Shown piece by piece: positions 34,312 through 42,770 of a stretch of 64,000 nt of DNA (its first letter is position 1; every line of letters begins with the position of its first letter). Below the pieces are notes generated by a model. That model did not search any database and was not told the DNA's origin. It saw nothing but the letters and a program-made list of their open reading frames with translations. The DNA is taken from the NCBI RefSeq assembly GCF_046197865.1, contig NZ_CP166990.1, positions 1,736,001-1,800,000 on the forward strand, given 5' to 3'. This DNA is from JAHKLT01 sp046197865. Its GTDB lineage: Archaea > Methanobacteriota > Methanobacteria > Methanobacteriales > Methanobacteriaceae. Position numbers and translations under genes: made by a program.

Positions 34312-34749
34312 TTAATATTTTTCAAGATCAGGAATATCTTTAATAACAACAGAAGAATTTTTATCTAAAAAAGATCTTCCAGAAGGAGTAATAACTCTTC
34401 CACCATCAACTTTTTCAACAAATCCTGCATCTTCTAATTGATGTAATGCGCCTCTAATAATAGCTCCGCTTCCTTTTCTAAATACTTCAGGAGTAACACC
34501 ACGGTCTTTTTTTCCACCATAAAATGTTTTTAAACTAATTACTCCAACAGGGCCATCTATATAAACTCTTCTTAAAATAGATGCACATCTAATATACCAC
34601 CAGGAAGTGTTTTCCGGTTTTCTTTCTTTATGAACACCAGTTTTTACAAAATTAGACCATTCTGGTGGGTTTATCTTATCATTATTTTCTAATTCAGCTG
34701 CAGTGTGATTTATTAAGATATCTGCAGGAACGTCATATACAGTAGTCAT
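34312..34749 (-). CDS. rps19e: 30S ribosomal protein S19e
   Basis: 145-residue protein. TVYDVPADILINHTAAEL opens it, WSNFVKTGVHKERKPENTSWWYIRCASILRRVYIDGPVGV is the diagnostic core, and RGALHQLEDAGFVEKVDGGRVITPSGRSFLDK closes it. It is a small-subunit head protein with a winged-helix fold. GGAGAATTAAT precedes the ATG. A short hairpin-rich leader (34793-34846) separates it from the yhbY gene. Confidence 0.95.
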   Translation of the reverse strand: MTTVYDVPADILINHTAAELENNDKINPPEWSNFVKTGVHKERKPENTSWWYIRCASILRRVYIDGPVGVISLKTFYGGKKDRGVTPEVFRKGSGAIIRGALHQLEDAGFVEKVDGGRVITPSGRSFLDKNSSVVIKDIPDLEKY

Positions 34750-34792
34750 ATTAATTCTCCAATAATTTTAATTATTTTCTCTTAATCAACTG

Positions 34793-34846
34793 TAAATTTA
34801 AGACCTTGGCCTAATTTTTATCCATTGGTCTGTAACTCTAAATTTA
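34793..34846 (-). other. Hairpin-forming spacer before S19e gene
   Basis: TAAATTTA copies at 34793-34800 and 34839-34846 can pair, enclosing GACC/GGTC (34802-34805 with 34827-34830) and a smaller TGG/CCA pairing. On the minus strand this lies between the yhbY stop and the S19e start. It could be a leader structure or processing site in the ribosomal-protein message; this is sequence-only reasoning. Confidence 0.3.
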
Positions 34847-34854
34847 AGTAATAT

Positions 34855-35112
34855 TTAAGATTTTCTTTTGTAAATAACAGCAACATGTCCTCTCACATCA
34901 ATGAGTTTGGATTTAGTTTTTTCAACAATGCTGTTAATATAAGTTTCTTTATCATCTGCAATATTTTTTGCAAATTTTAGCTTTACAATTTCATTAGCTT
35001 TAAGCTGACGTTTAATTTCATCGATTACATTATCATTAATCGTAGCTTTACCAATATTAATTGTCATAGCTGAAAGAGATCTATTCATCATTTCTTTTTT
35101 TGATTGACTCAT
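34855..35112 (-). CDS. YhbY-family RNA-binding (CRM domain) protein
   Basis: 85-residue single CRM-domain protein: INIGKATINDNVIDEIKRQLKANEIVKLKFAK and IVEKTKSKLIDVRGHVAVIYKR carry the GxxGxx-type and RGxxxVxYK motifs. Bacterial YhbY associates with pre-50S ribosomes; archaeal members neighbour RNase P and S19e genes as here. It overlaps the end of the RNase P component 4 gene by 32 bases, with the ribosome binding site AGGAGAA inside that gene. Confidence 0.92.
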   Translation of the reverse strand: MSQSKKEMMNRSLSAMTINIGKATINDNVIDEIKRQLKANEIVKLKFAKNIADDKETYINSIVEKTKSKLIDVRGHVAVIYKRKS

Positions 35113-35446
35113 ATTTAGTTCTCCTTCTATTTTTTTTCTCTTTGAAATAAGGAATTTTCATAACATGGCCACATTCTCCGCATTTGATATTGACTTTTTC
35201 GTCAATTAGCCGGACGGATGAATTTGAACCATAAGATAGGAATTTAAAACAATTTTTACAAAATCGTCTATTCCAATTTCGAGGAATTTTTGTATTATAC
35301 TTAGTAGATAATTTTCTAGCTATTTGAACGTAACGATGAGATCTCTCAGGATGCTGAGCGAATTCTTTTTCTGCACGTGAAAAAAGAATATTCATTCGTT
35401 CTTTTGCAATATCGATCATCCACTTAGGTTTTTTTCCTCTACTCAA
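35081..35446 (-). CDS. rnp4: Ribonuclease P protein component 4 (Rpr2/Rpp21)
   Basis: About 121-residue basic protein. SRGKKPKWMIDIAKERMNILFSRAEKEF and a zinc ribbon (CKNC about residues 64-67 and CGEC about 89-92) define archaeal RNase P component 4, which helps the catalytic RNA cut tRNA 5' leaders. I choose the TTG start at 35446 because GAGGGG stands upstream of it; an ATG five codons earlier contains that ribosome binding site. It overlaps yhbY at its 3' end. Confidence 0.92.
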   Translation of the reverse strand: MSRGKKPKWMIDIAKERMNILFSRAEKEFAQHPERSHRYVQIARKLSTKYNTKIPRNWNRRFCKNCFKFLSYGSNSSVRLIDEKVNIKCGECGHVMKIPYFKEKKNRRRTKYESIKKRNDE

Positions 35447-35647
35447 TGATACCCCTCTCATAATTAATTAAATAACTATTTTAAATGAGATACAATATTC
35501 AAAATCTTGAATTAAATAGATTTAGACAATTTAAAACAAAATCCCCATAGTTATAAATAACAATTAGGTATAAGAAGAATATTAATGAAGAATTTGTTTT
35601 TCTATATTTATAAACCTTTTCTATTTATTAATTAATTATTAAAAAAA

Positions 35648-36229
35648 TCAAAAATTTTCTAAAATCCAATCCATAAAATTAACATTTCCAGGAGGAAATT
35701 CACTTTCATTATTAACGACTTGCAAAATAAGAGATACAACACAATCAATATTTAAATTACTAGTATTAATTTCATTTACTTTATTTTCATGAATTTCATA
35801 TGCTTCATTAGAACATACAGCTAATGATTCAGCTTCTAAATTTTCTTTAATTTTATCAGAAGAATAATTTCTGCTAATTAATCTTTCTTCGAGAATAGAA
35901 GGATTTAATCTAAGTACAAAAACTAAATCTGGATTAGAACAAAAATGTGAAAGATGACCTTCAACAATAACAATAGTTGATTTATTATTTTCTACTTTTA
36001 AAAAATTATTAATATTTTCTTGTAAATATAAATCTAATTTTTCAATATCAATTATTTTATAGTCTTTTTTAAGATTTTCATCAATAATTAGATTATTTTC
36101 AAATGCTAAATCATTAATTCTAATTAATTTAACATCATAGCTATCTTTTAAAATGTCAACTAACAAATTAGAAACAGTTGTTTTTCCAACACCAGGAGTT
36201 CCAGTTATAAAAATAGTTTTATTATACAT
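35648..36229 (-). CDS. Fap7/AK6-type putative adenylate kinase
   Basis: 193-residue P-loop kinase: ITGTPGVGKTTVSNLL at residues 8-23, IVEGHLSHFC near 100, LRLNPSILEERLISRNYS as LID region. This matches the archaeal/eukaryotic Fap7 (hCINAP, AK6) family, which combines nucleotide kinase-like activity with a role in 18S/16S rRNA maturation. The short LID and the HLSHF motif favour Fap7 over ordinary adenylate kinase. It is encoded eight bases after the DRG GTPase gene's upstream end, on the same strand; AT-rich non-coding sequence lies downstream. Confidence 0.85.
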   Translation of the reverse strand: MYNKTIFITGTPGVGKTTVSNLLVDILKDSYDVKLIRINDLAFENNLIIDENLKKDYKIIDIEKLDLYLQENINNFLKVENNKSTIVIVEGHLSHFCSNPDLVFVLRLNPSILEERLISRNYSSDKIKENLEAESLAVCSNEAYEIHENKVNEINTSNLNIDCVVSLILQVVNNESEFPPGNVNFMDWILENF

Positions 36230-36237
36230 TGTTTTTA

Positions 36238-37332
36238 TTATTTTTTAAGAATAATTCTTAAAACATCTTCATCATCGAGAACATGATCTGGTCCTACTTT
36301 TTGACCTGGAAACTTAACAGAACTTCCCCAAATTTTTGCATGGCGGAAATTTTTAACAAATTCTCTATGTAATTTTCCACAAGCATCAATGACAGTAGAT
36401 CCTTTTTTTAATACTAATGGATCTTCCATATCAGCTTTCCTACCTTGAGGTTTTAAATATATTCTAATTAAATTTAAATTCTCAAATATTTGTTCTTTTA
36501 AAAAATCAATATTTAAATCTTTACCTGCAGATATAGGTATAAAATCAGGAATTGTTTTTTTAATTTCATTTAAATATGTTTCATCTACAAGATCCACTTT
36601 ATTTAAAAGAATTATCATAGGTACATATGATTTATTTCTATCAAGAACATCAATAAATTGATCCATAGTAACATCATCTCTAAAAAGAATATCTGCATTA
36701 TGCATACCATATTCATTTATAATGGATCTGATAGTTTTCTCATCTAAATGAGTTAAAGGTACAGTTGATGATACATGTACTCCTCCTAATTTTTTAGGAT
36801 TAACTGTAACATCTGGCTTTTTCTCATTAGGACGAATTCCTATGTTTTTAAGTTCTTTTAAAATAACATCCAAATGTTGAGGATTAAATGCATCTAATAC
36901 AACTACTATTAAATCTGAAGTTCTAGCAACAGATAAAATTTCTTTACCTCTACCTTTTCCTCCAGATGCTCCAGTAATAATACCTGGAATATCAAATATT
37001 TGAATTTTAGCATTTCTATATTCCATAATACCTGGAATAATATCTAAAGTGGTAAATTGATAAGACCCTACTTTACTTTCTGCATTAGTAATTCTATTTA
37101 ATAAAGTAGATTTACCTACAGATGGAAATCCAACTAAAACAGCAGTAGCATCTCCTGTTTTTTTAACATGAAACCCCTTACCCTTAGTACCAGAGCTACT
37201 TCTTTGAATAGCTTCTTCTTTAAGTTTTGAAATTTTAGCTTTTAACTTCCCAATATGATGAGAAGTGTTTTTGTTGTAAGGTGTTTTTTGAATTTCATCT
37301 TCAATAGACTGTATTTTTTCCTCTATACCCAT
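36238..37332 (-). CDS. DRG-family (OBG-type) GTP-binding protein
   Basis: About 364-residue GTPase. An N-terminal coiled coil (EEKIQSIEDEIQKTPYNK) is followed by G1 GFPSVGKSTLLN, G3 DIPGII, G4 LNKVD and a C-terminal TGS domain (IRIYLKPQGRK...VIDACGKLHREFVKNFRHAKIWGSSVKFPGQ). This is the DRG branch of OBG-like GTPases, ribosome-associated translation factors in archaea and eukaryotes. The start is the ATG of MGIEEK. A longer frame upstream would run into aglB and encodes an unlikely Phe-rich stretch. Confidence 0.93.
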   Translation of the reverse strand: MGIEEKIQSIEDEIQKTPYNKNTSHHIGKLKAKISKLKEEAIQRSSSGTKGKGFHVKKTGDATAVLVGFPSVGKSTLLNRITNAESKVGSYQFTTLDIIPGIMEYRNAKIQIFDIPGIITGASGGKGRGKEILSVARTSDLIVVVLDAFNPQHLDVILKELKNIGIRPNEKKPDVTVNPKKLGGVHVSSTVPLTHLDEKTIRSIINEYGMHNADILFRDDVTMDQFIDVLDRNKSYVPMIILLNKVDLVDETYLNEIKKTIPDFIPISAGKDLNIDFLKEQIFENLNLIRIYLKPQGRKADMEDPLVLKKGSTVIDACGKLHREFVKNFRHAKIWGSSVKFPGQKVGPDHVLDDEDVLRIILKK

Positions 37333-37372
37333 AAAAAAAATCCCATAATAAAAAAATAATTTAAAAAAAAAA

Positions 37373-40087
37373 TTAAGTTGTAGCATTAGTAGTGGTTGAA
37401 CTACTTCCTCCACCTGCTACCGTGTTATTAAATTGTACTTCCCACAATGAAACTCCTGTATCCATATGTACATTTTTGAAAACAGTTTGATTAGATCCAC
37501 CTAATAGATATAATTGAGTAAACATTGAATTTTGAAGTTCATTACTCATTAAAATAGGAGAAACATAATCTTCATTAATCATTAACATTAATGAATAGTT
37601 AGCATTATTTGAATTATTAATAGTTTCATTTTTAACTAAATATCCATCTTGAATAACAATTATATTAGAAATGTTAAGTGGATTGTATGGAGTATCATTA
37701 ATATATATTTGACTACCATTATGAGCATATACCGCTTCAGTATATGCAGTAGTATTATTATCTGCACCTCTATTAACAACAACATTAAATGTAACACCAG
37801 AATCTTCTAATATAGGTAATTTATCAGAACTTCCTGGAGCAACCTTAAATTCTTGAGTTGCTATATAATATTGGTAATGTTCAGACTCTTGTTTTTCGAA
37901 ATCCCAATTTCCAAAGTAACTCCACCAACCTGCTTTTTGAAGCATGTCTGAACTTGCAACAAATGTAGTAGGTCTTGGATTATCAGGATGTGAATATTGA
38001 GCAACATCACTAGCTTCTGTCTTAGTTAAACTATACTTATTAACCATAGTATTTATTGCATCTTCTTTAGTTAATGGTAGTACTTCAATTAAAATAGAAG
38101 TTGTTAAGCCAGTATCCCCATCAGTGTAATTATTTAATGCTTCGACAGCTCTTCCACCTTCAGTATTCATCATTCTAAATATTCCGGCAGATAGTTCTAA
38201 ATTATCCGTCGTCATAGCCTGACCTAGCCAAAATGCACGTTCTCCTGACTGAGAACCTCCATCGAAAGTAGTTTGTCTATCTGCAGCTATTTCAAATAAA
38301 TAACCGAAATCCCACCAAGATGTGATAACAGTGTCGTTAGCTTGATTTTCATCAATCCATTCCATAGAATTCCACATTGCATCACTAGTACCTGGAACAA
38401 CTGAATAAGCAGTTTGATAAGCACCACAAATTGTTGGTGATACTAATGCAAGACATACTGCAATAACAATAACATATTTCTTTAAAGGAACATTATTAAA
38501 TGAAAATTCCTTATCTTTAACTCCATAAATCAACAATCCCACAATACCAATAATAGCTATAATTAATATAATACCTAATGTCCTGTTAATTTGCATTAAA
38601 GGATATCCAGCTAAAAATCCGGTTAGAACGGATATAACCATTAACCAGTTGTTATTATTTTGCTTATATTTAATATAATCAGTACAATAACCTACAAATA
38701 TTCCTGCAAGTAATGAAAATGGTAATACTAAAGTGGTAATAAATCTTGAACCTTGAGTAACTGCTACAATACAAACAAGAGTCCATACAAAGAATAAAGT
38801 TCCATACATTAAACTTAATCTTTTAGCTTCATCACTATCATGCCCTTTTAAGAAAATATCGTCACCAAATGGTAATTTGAACTTTTTATCATCATCTAAT
38901 TTTTTAGCTGATGATTGTCTTTCTGATTTTGGAGGTTTTTTACTACTATCATATTCAATTTTATTTTTTCCGAGTTTCCAAACTTTTGTTGCAAAAACAT
39001 ATAATACAATTAATGCAGCAAATAAAATAGATATTCCACCAATACCATTAATAACACCATTAGTATTAGTTAAAAATGCTCCACCCATTCCTCCTGAAAC
39101 TAAAACAGGAATTTGCATCTCTGCAACAGAAACAAGTACATTTGGAAATGCTGTAGCAGATCCTGCAACATCTTGTAATGAAAGTAACCCAAATAAACGT
39201 TGGAAAATATTAAATATTGCATCAATTCCCTGAAATGCTGATAAACTTATTACACCAAAAACAAGTACTAAACCAATTGATAAGAATTCTTTTTGATGTA
39301 ATATTCCTTTTAATCTCTCAACTATAGTTTTTGATTGAGAATTGCGATTTAAAAACAATAATAAAATTGCATAAACAACTACAAATGCCCCCATTACTGC
39401 TATATAAAAGATATAACCTGTCCAGGAAATAGAAAATATTCCAATAGAGATAACTGATAAAATTGCAAATACAATTTTATGAATCAAATTTTTCGACCGC
39501 ATACTCTCCATAAAGAACAATATGAAGAATAATGGGAATATGAAATAAAACATATCTGTATCAAAAAATCCTGGGAAAGTATGTGCAAAGTAATTTGGAG
39601 CAAGACATATAAGTAATGATGCTACAATAGCACCATAATCATTAGTAACTCTTCTAGCAAAAATATAAGCTGGAATTACTGCAAGACAAGAAATAAATGC
39701 TCCAGTCCAAAATGCCACTTCTTTTACTGAAAATGATCCAAACATATTTACAAAATCATGTAACCACGATGTAATATATGTAATTCCAAGTTCGTAAGTT
39801 AGTTCAACTCCATCAGGAGCTACACGATGCATATCCATTTCCGTCCCATTTATAAAAGTATCACCAGGGTATCCATGATCAACATAGTTTTCTGTAAGTC
39901 TTAAGTTATAATATGAATCCATTTCACTGAAATAAGGAAGTCCGCTAGAATCAACATACTGTGCTCTGATATCTGTAGGCAGCGCATTAAGATCAGCTGC
40001 AGGAGCCCTTAATGCGAAAACTGCACCTAAAATTAACAGTACAATAACTGCCGATTTAAGTATATCTAAAATTATTTTTTTATTCAT
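37373..40087 (-). CDS. aglB: Archaeal oligosaccharyltransferase AglB/STT3
   Basis: 904-residue membrane glycosyltransferase. The N-terminal half has about 11-13 membrane helices. DSYYNLRLTENYVDHGYPGD holds the catalytic DxD-type acidic residues of the first external loop. The external domain begins near residue 570 and contains the WWDFG variant (about 591-595) of the universal WWDYG acceptor-binding motif. A Ser/Thr-rich tail ends the protein. AglB moves lipid-linked glycans onto Asn of exported proteins such as S-layer or adhesin-like proteins; the Asn-rich adhesin in this window could be a substrate. Tyr-to-Phe in WWDYG is conservative. Confidence 0.93.
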   Translation of the reverse strand: MNKKIILDILKSAVIVLLILGAVFALRAPAADLNALPTDIRAQYVDSSGLPYFSEMDSYYNLRLTENYVDHGYPGDTFINGTEMDMHRVAPDGVELTYELGITYITSWLHDFVNMFGSFSVKEVAFWTGAFISCLAVIPAYIFARRVTNDYGAIVASLLICLAPNYFAHTFPGFFDTDMFYFIFPLFFILFFMESMRSKNLIHKIVFAILSVISIGIFSISWTGYIFYIAVMGAFVVVYAILLLFLNRNSQSKTIVERLKGILHQKEFLSIGLVLVFGVISLSAFQGIDAIFNIFQRLFGLLSLQDVAGSATAFPNVLVSVAEMQIPVLVSGGMGGAFLTNTNGVINGIGGISILFAALIVLYVFATKVWKLGKNKIEYDSSKKPPKSERQSSAKKLDDDKKFKLPFGDDIFLKGHDSDEAKRLSLMYGTLFFVWTLVCIVAVTQGSRFITTLVLPFSLLAGIFVGYCTDYIKYKQNNNNWLMVISVLTGFLAGYPLMQINRTLGIILIIAIIGIVGLLIYGVKDKEFSFNNVPLKKYVIVIAVCLALVSPTICGAYQTAYSVVPGTSDAMWNSMEWIDENQANDTVITSWWDFGYLFEIAADRQTTFDGGSQSGERAFWLGQAMTTDNLELSAGIFRMMNTEGGRAVEALNNYTDGDTGLTTSILIEVLPLTKEDAINTMVNKYSLTKTEASDVAQYSHPDNPRPTTFVASSDMLQKAGWWSYFGNWDFEKQESEHYQYYIATQEFKVAPGSSDKLPILEDSGVTFNVVVNRGADNNTTAYTEAVYAHNGSQIYINDTPYNPLNISNIIVIQDGYLVKNETINNSNNANYSLMLMINEDYVSPILMSNELQNSMFTQLYLLGGSNQTVFKNVHMDTGVSLWEVQFNNTVAGGGSSSTTTNATT

Positions 40088-40246
40088 AAAATCCTCTGTA
40101 TATAATTAATTTATTTTTAAATAAAATATTATTATAATAATTAAATAATTTTAAAATTAAAAAGTTTAAAATTATTTTAAAATAAAAATTAAATTTTTAT
40201 TAAAAGATATGTTTGTATTTTTATCTTATTAAATATTTATGATTAT

Positions 40247-42400
40247 TTAACTTTCTTTATTTAAATTTTTAAGATCTTCTAAAGAAGATGTGAATCTGCA
40301 TTTAGGAAAGCCTTTACATCCTACAAAATCACCATAACGCCCTGAACGTTTAATTAAATCATTTCCACATTCTGGACATTTACCAACAATTTCAGGTTCC
40401 ACTCTTTTGACATTCTCTTTGCCGCAATTAGAATCTAAACATGCTTGTTGGCGAGGTTTTCCAAAAGATATCATAGGAAGGCCACATCTTTCACATTTCT
40501 TTTTTAAGAAGTTTGTGCCTTTAGGATAAGAATATATAGTATTACAATCAGGATAATTAGAACATCCTACAAAATAGCTTTTATTTTTAGGAGAATATTT
40601 TATAGATAAATCTCCACCACATGCACATTTTCCAACAATTCTGCTTTCTTCATATGCATCATAAAGTTTAGAACCAATTTCTTTTTCGTTTTTTTCAATA
40701 TCCCCTAAAATAGAAACAACTTCTTCTTTAGCACCATCAACAACTTTTTCTTTAGTAATTTTATCATTATTGATTCCTTCAATGTCATTTTCAAGATCCC
40801 TAGTAAGTTCTTCACTAGTCAAATCTTTACAGTATTCTACTAAAGTATCTGTAATGTTTTCTCCTAATTGATTAACCTCAATTTTCTTTCCAGATATATA
40901 TTCTCTATCATATAATTTAGCTATAATATCTGCTCTAGTAGCTTTAGTCCCTAATTCTCTTTTTTCAAGTTCTTTTATTAAAGAAGCTTCATTATATCTG
41001 GCTGGAGGTTTAGTTTCTTTCTCTTCAGATACTATCTCATCAACTGGTATGACATCACCAACTTTAATATCTGGAAACTCTTCATTATCAATTTTTTTAA
41101 ATGGATAATGTTCTAACCAACCAATTTCATAAATTCTTCTTCTTTTAAAAGAAAATTTTTCACTAGCTATATCTAATTTTGTATTCATTGATTCGAATTT
41201 TGCATCTTCACAGAAAACACTAATAAATCTATAAACAATTAATTCATATATTTTTAATTCATCTTTTCCTAAGCTTTCAGGAACTGTTCCTGTAGGATGA
41301 ATAGCTGGGTGAGCTGCATCTTCTTTTTTACCTTCATTAGGTTTTAATTTTGAAGGCATCTTAGTAATATGTTTTTTAAACTCACTATTTTTAGAAAGTT
41401 TAGCTAAGATTTCCTTAAAGCCTAAACTTTCAGGTAATTTTTGTGATGAAGTTCTTGGATAAGAAGTAAATCCCTCAGTATATAAATTTTGAGCTATTGT
41501 TTGAGTTTTTTTAGGAGAAAATCCAAAAACATTATATGCTTCAGATTGTAATCCTCCTAAATTAAAAGGAATTGGAGGTTTTGTGATACTTTTACTTAAT
41601 TTAATATCATTAACTGTTGCATCTTCATCTTGACATTTATTAAAAATTTCTTCAGCTCTAGCCTTATCAAAAATTTTGCCATCACTGTGATCTGCAACAA
41701 TATCACCATTTAATAATGCTTTAATAATCCAAAATGGTTCAGGAATGAATTTTTGAATTTCTTTTTCTCTTTCAACCAAAATAGCTAATGTAGGAGTTTG
41801 TACTCTTCCTGCAGATAATCTTAAAAACCTTTTTTTAGCTTTACTAACTGATCTCATTAAAGCTTTAGAAATATTAACACCAAATATAAAATCAACAACA
41901 TGTCTTGCAATACCACTATCTACTTGATGTATATCTAAATCTATTCTATTTTCATATGCTGTAAGAATATCTTGTTTTGTTAAAGTGGAAAATTTCATTC
42001 TTGAAACATTTTCTAAAGAATCTTCACCTGCAGCATATTTTAATGCATTATATCCAATTAATGTTCCTTCAATATCGTAATCGCAAGCATGAATAAAAGA
42101 ATCTGCTCCTTTTGCAAATTTTTTAATAGCTAAAGCATAATCTTTAACATATTTTTTATTTTTATCTAATTCATATAAAGGAGCCCAATGTAAATCAAAA
42201 AAAATCTTTTCTTTAGGATTATCTGGAGTTAATGAATATAAATGTCCTACAGCAGATAATATAGTAATTTCTTTATTATCTTCTTCAATTTTCCAATATC
42301 CTACTTTTTTATTGTATTTATATTTTTTAGCTTTGCTTGATAAAGCCTGGGCAATTTTCTCTGCAGACTTTGGTTTTTCGCAAATAATAACTTCATGCAT
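40247..42400 (-). CDS. topA: DNA topoisomerase I (type IA)
   Basis: About 717-residue type IA topoisomerase. The N-terminal Toprim domain has EVIICEKPKSAEKIA and CDYDIEGTLIG; the active-site tyrosine lies in GFTSYPRTSSQ (about residue 313). At the C-terminus are several zinc ribbons (CACGG with CSNYPDC, CERCG, CPECG with CKGFPKC). It relaxes negative supercoils. The start is the ATG of MHEVIICEKP; a GTG four codons earlier overlaps the upstream AAGTGG. The protein is slightly smaller than bacterial TopA and typical of Methanobacteriales. Confidence 0.94.
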   Translation of the reverse strand: MHEVIICEKPKSAEKIAQALSSKAKKYKYNKKVGYWKIEEDNKEITILSAVGHLYSLTPDNPKEKIFFDLHWAPLYELDKNKKYVKDYALAIKKFAKGADSFIHACDYDIEGTLIGYNALKYAAGEDSLENVSRMKFSTLTKQDILTAYENRIDLDIHQVDSGIARHVVDFIFGVNISKALMRSVSKAKKRFLRLSAGRVQTPTLAILVEREKEIQKFIPEPFWIIKALLNGDIVADHSDGKIFDKARAEEIFNKCQDEDATVNDIKLSKSITKPPIPFNLGGLQSEAYNVFGFSPKKTQTIAQNLYTEGFTSYPRTSSQKLPESLGFKEILAKLSKNSEFKKHITKMPSKLKPNEGKKEDAAHPAIHPTGTVPESLGKDELKIYELIVYRFISVFCEDAKFESMNTKLDIASEKFSFKRRRIYEIGWLEHYPFKKIDNEEFPDIKVGDVIPVDEIVSEEKETKPPARYNEASLIKELEKRELGTKATRADIIAKLYDREYISGKKIEVNQLGENITDTLVEYCKDLTSEELTRDLENDIEGINNDKITKEKVVDGAKEEVVSILGDIEKNEKEIGSKLYDAYEESRIVGKCACGGDLSIKYSPKNKSYFVGCSNYPDCNTIYSYPKGTNFLKKKCERCGLPMISFGKPRQQACLDSNCGKENVKRVEPEIVGKCPECGNDLIKRSGRYGDFVGCKGFPKCRFTSSLEDLKNLNKES

Positions 42401-42574
42401 AATAACGACCACTTAAAACAAATATGGATTTTTAAAATAATTATAATATACTTTATAAATTAACAAAGATATATAATACTTTCTAAATTTTATAAAATTT
42501 AAAAAAAAATTAATGAAAAAAAGTAAATAGATTAAATTTATTCAGATAAAAAATTAAGAATTTATAGATTTTAA

Positions 42575-42727
42575 CTAATAAAATCCATAAGAATTACTAC
42601 AGCCATCACAAACTGGATATTTATCATAACGATAATAACTATTGTCTTTTGCATTTATATTGAATTTTACTCCACATAAATAACAAACTTCAATTTTTTC
42701 ATCATTATTATCCTTTGATTCACACAT
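42575..42727 (-). CDS. Small zinc-ribbon-like protein
   Basis: 50-residue reading frame with two Cys pairs: CYLC at residues 15-18 and CDGC at 40-43, separated by a polar, Tyr-rich segment (KDNSYYRYDKYP). The spacing suits a treble-clef or rubredoxin-like zinc knuckle. The N-terminus is acidic. The ATG at 42727 has AGGTTAG upstream, and codon use resembles that of neighbours. It lies between topA and the serB-like gene on the same strand, 40 bases downstream of the latter. No family was recognised; it may bind nucleic acid or another protein. Confidence 0.6.
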   Translation of the reverse strand: MCESKDNNDEKIEVCYLCGVKFNINAKDNSYYRYDKYPVCDGCSNSYGFY

Positions 42728-42770
42728 TTTCTAACCTAAAATATGAATTGGAAAATAGTGGAATACTATT

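Noticed and set aside
36238..37413. Longer N-terminus for the DRG GTPase
   Set aside because: The extension is Phe-rich, begins within the end region of aglB and lacks a ribosome binding site; the MGIEEK start matches the family.
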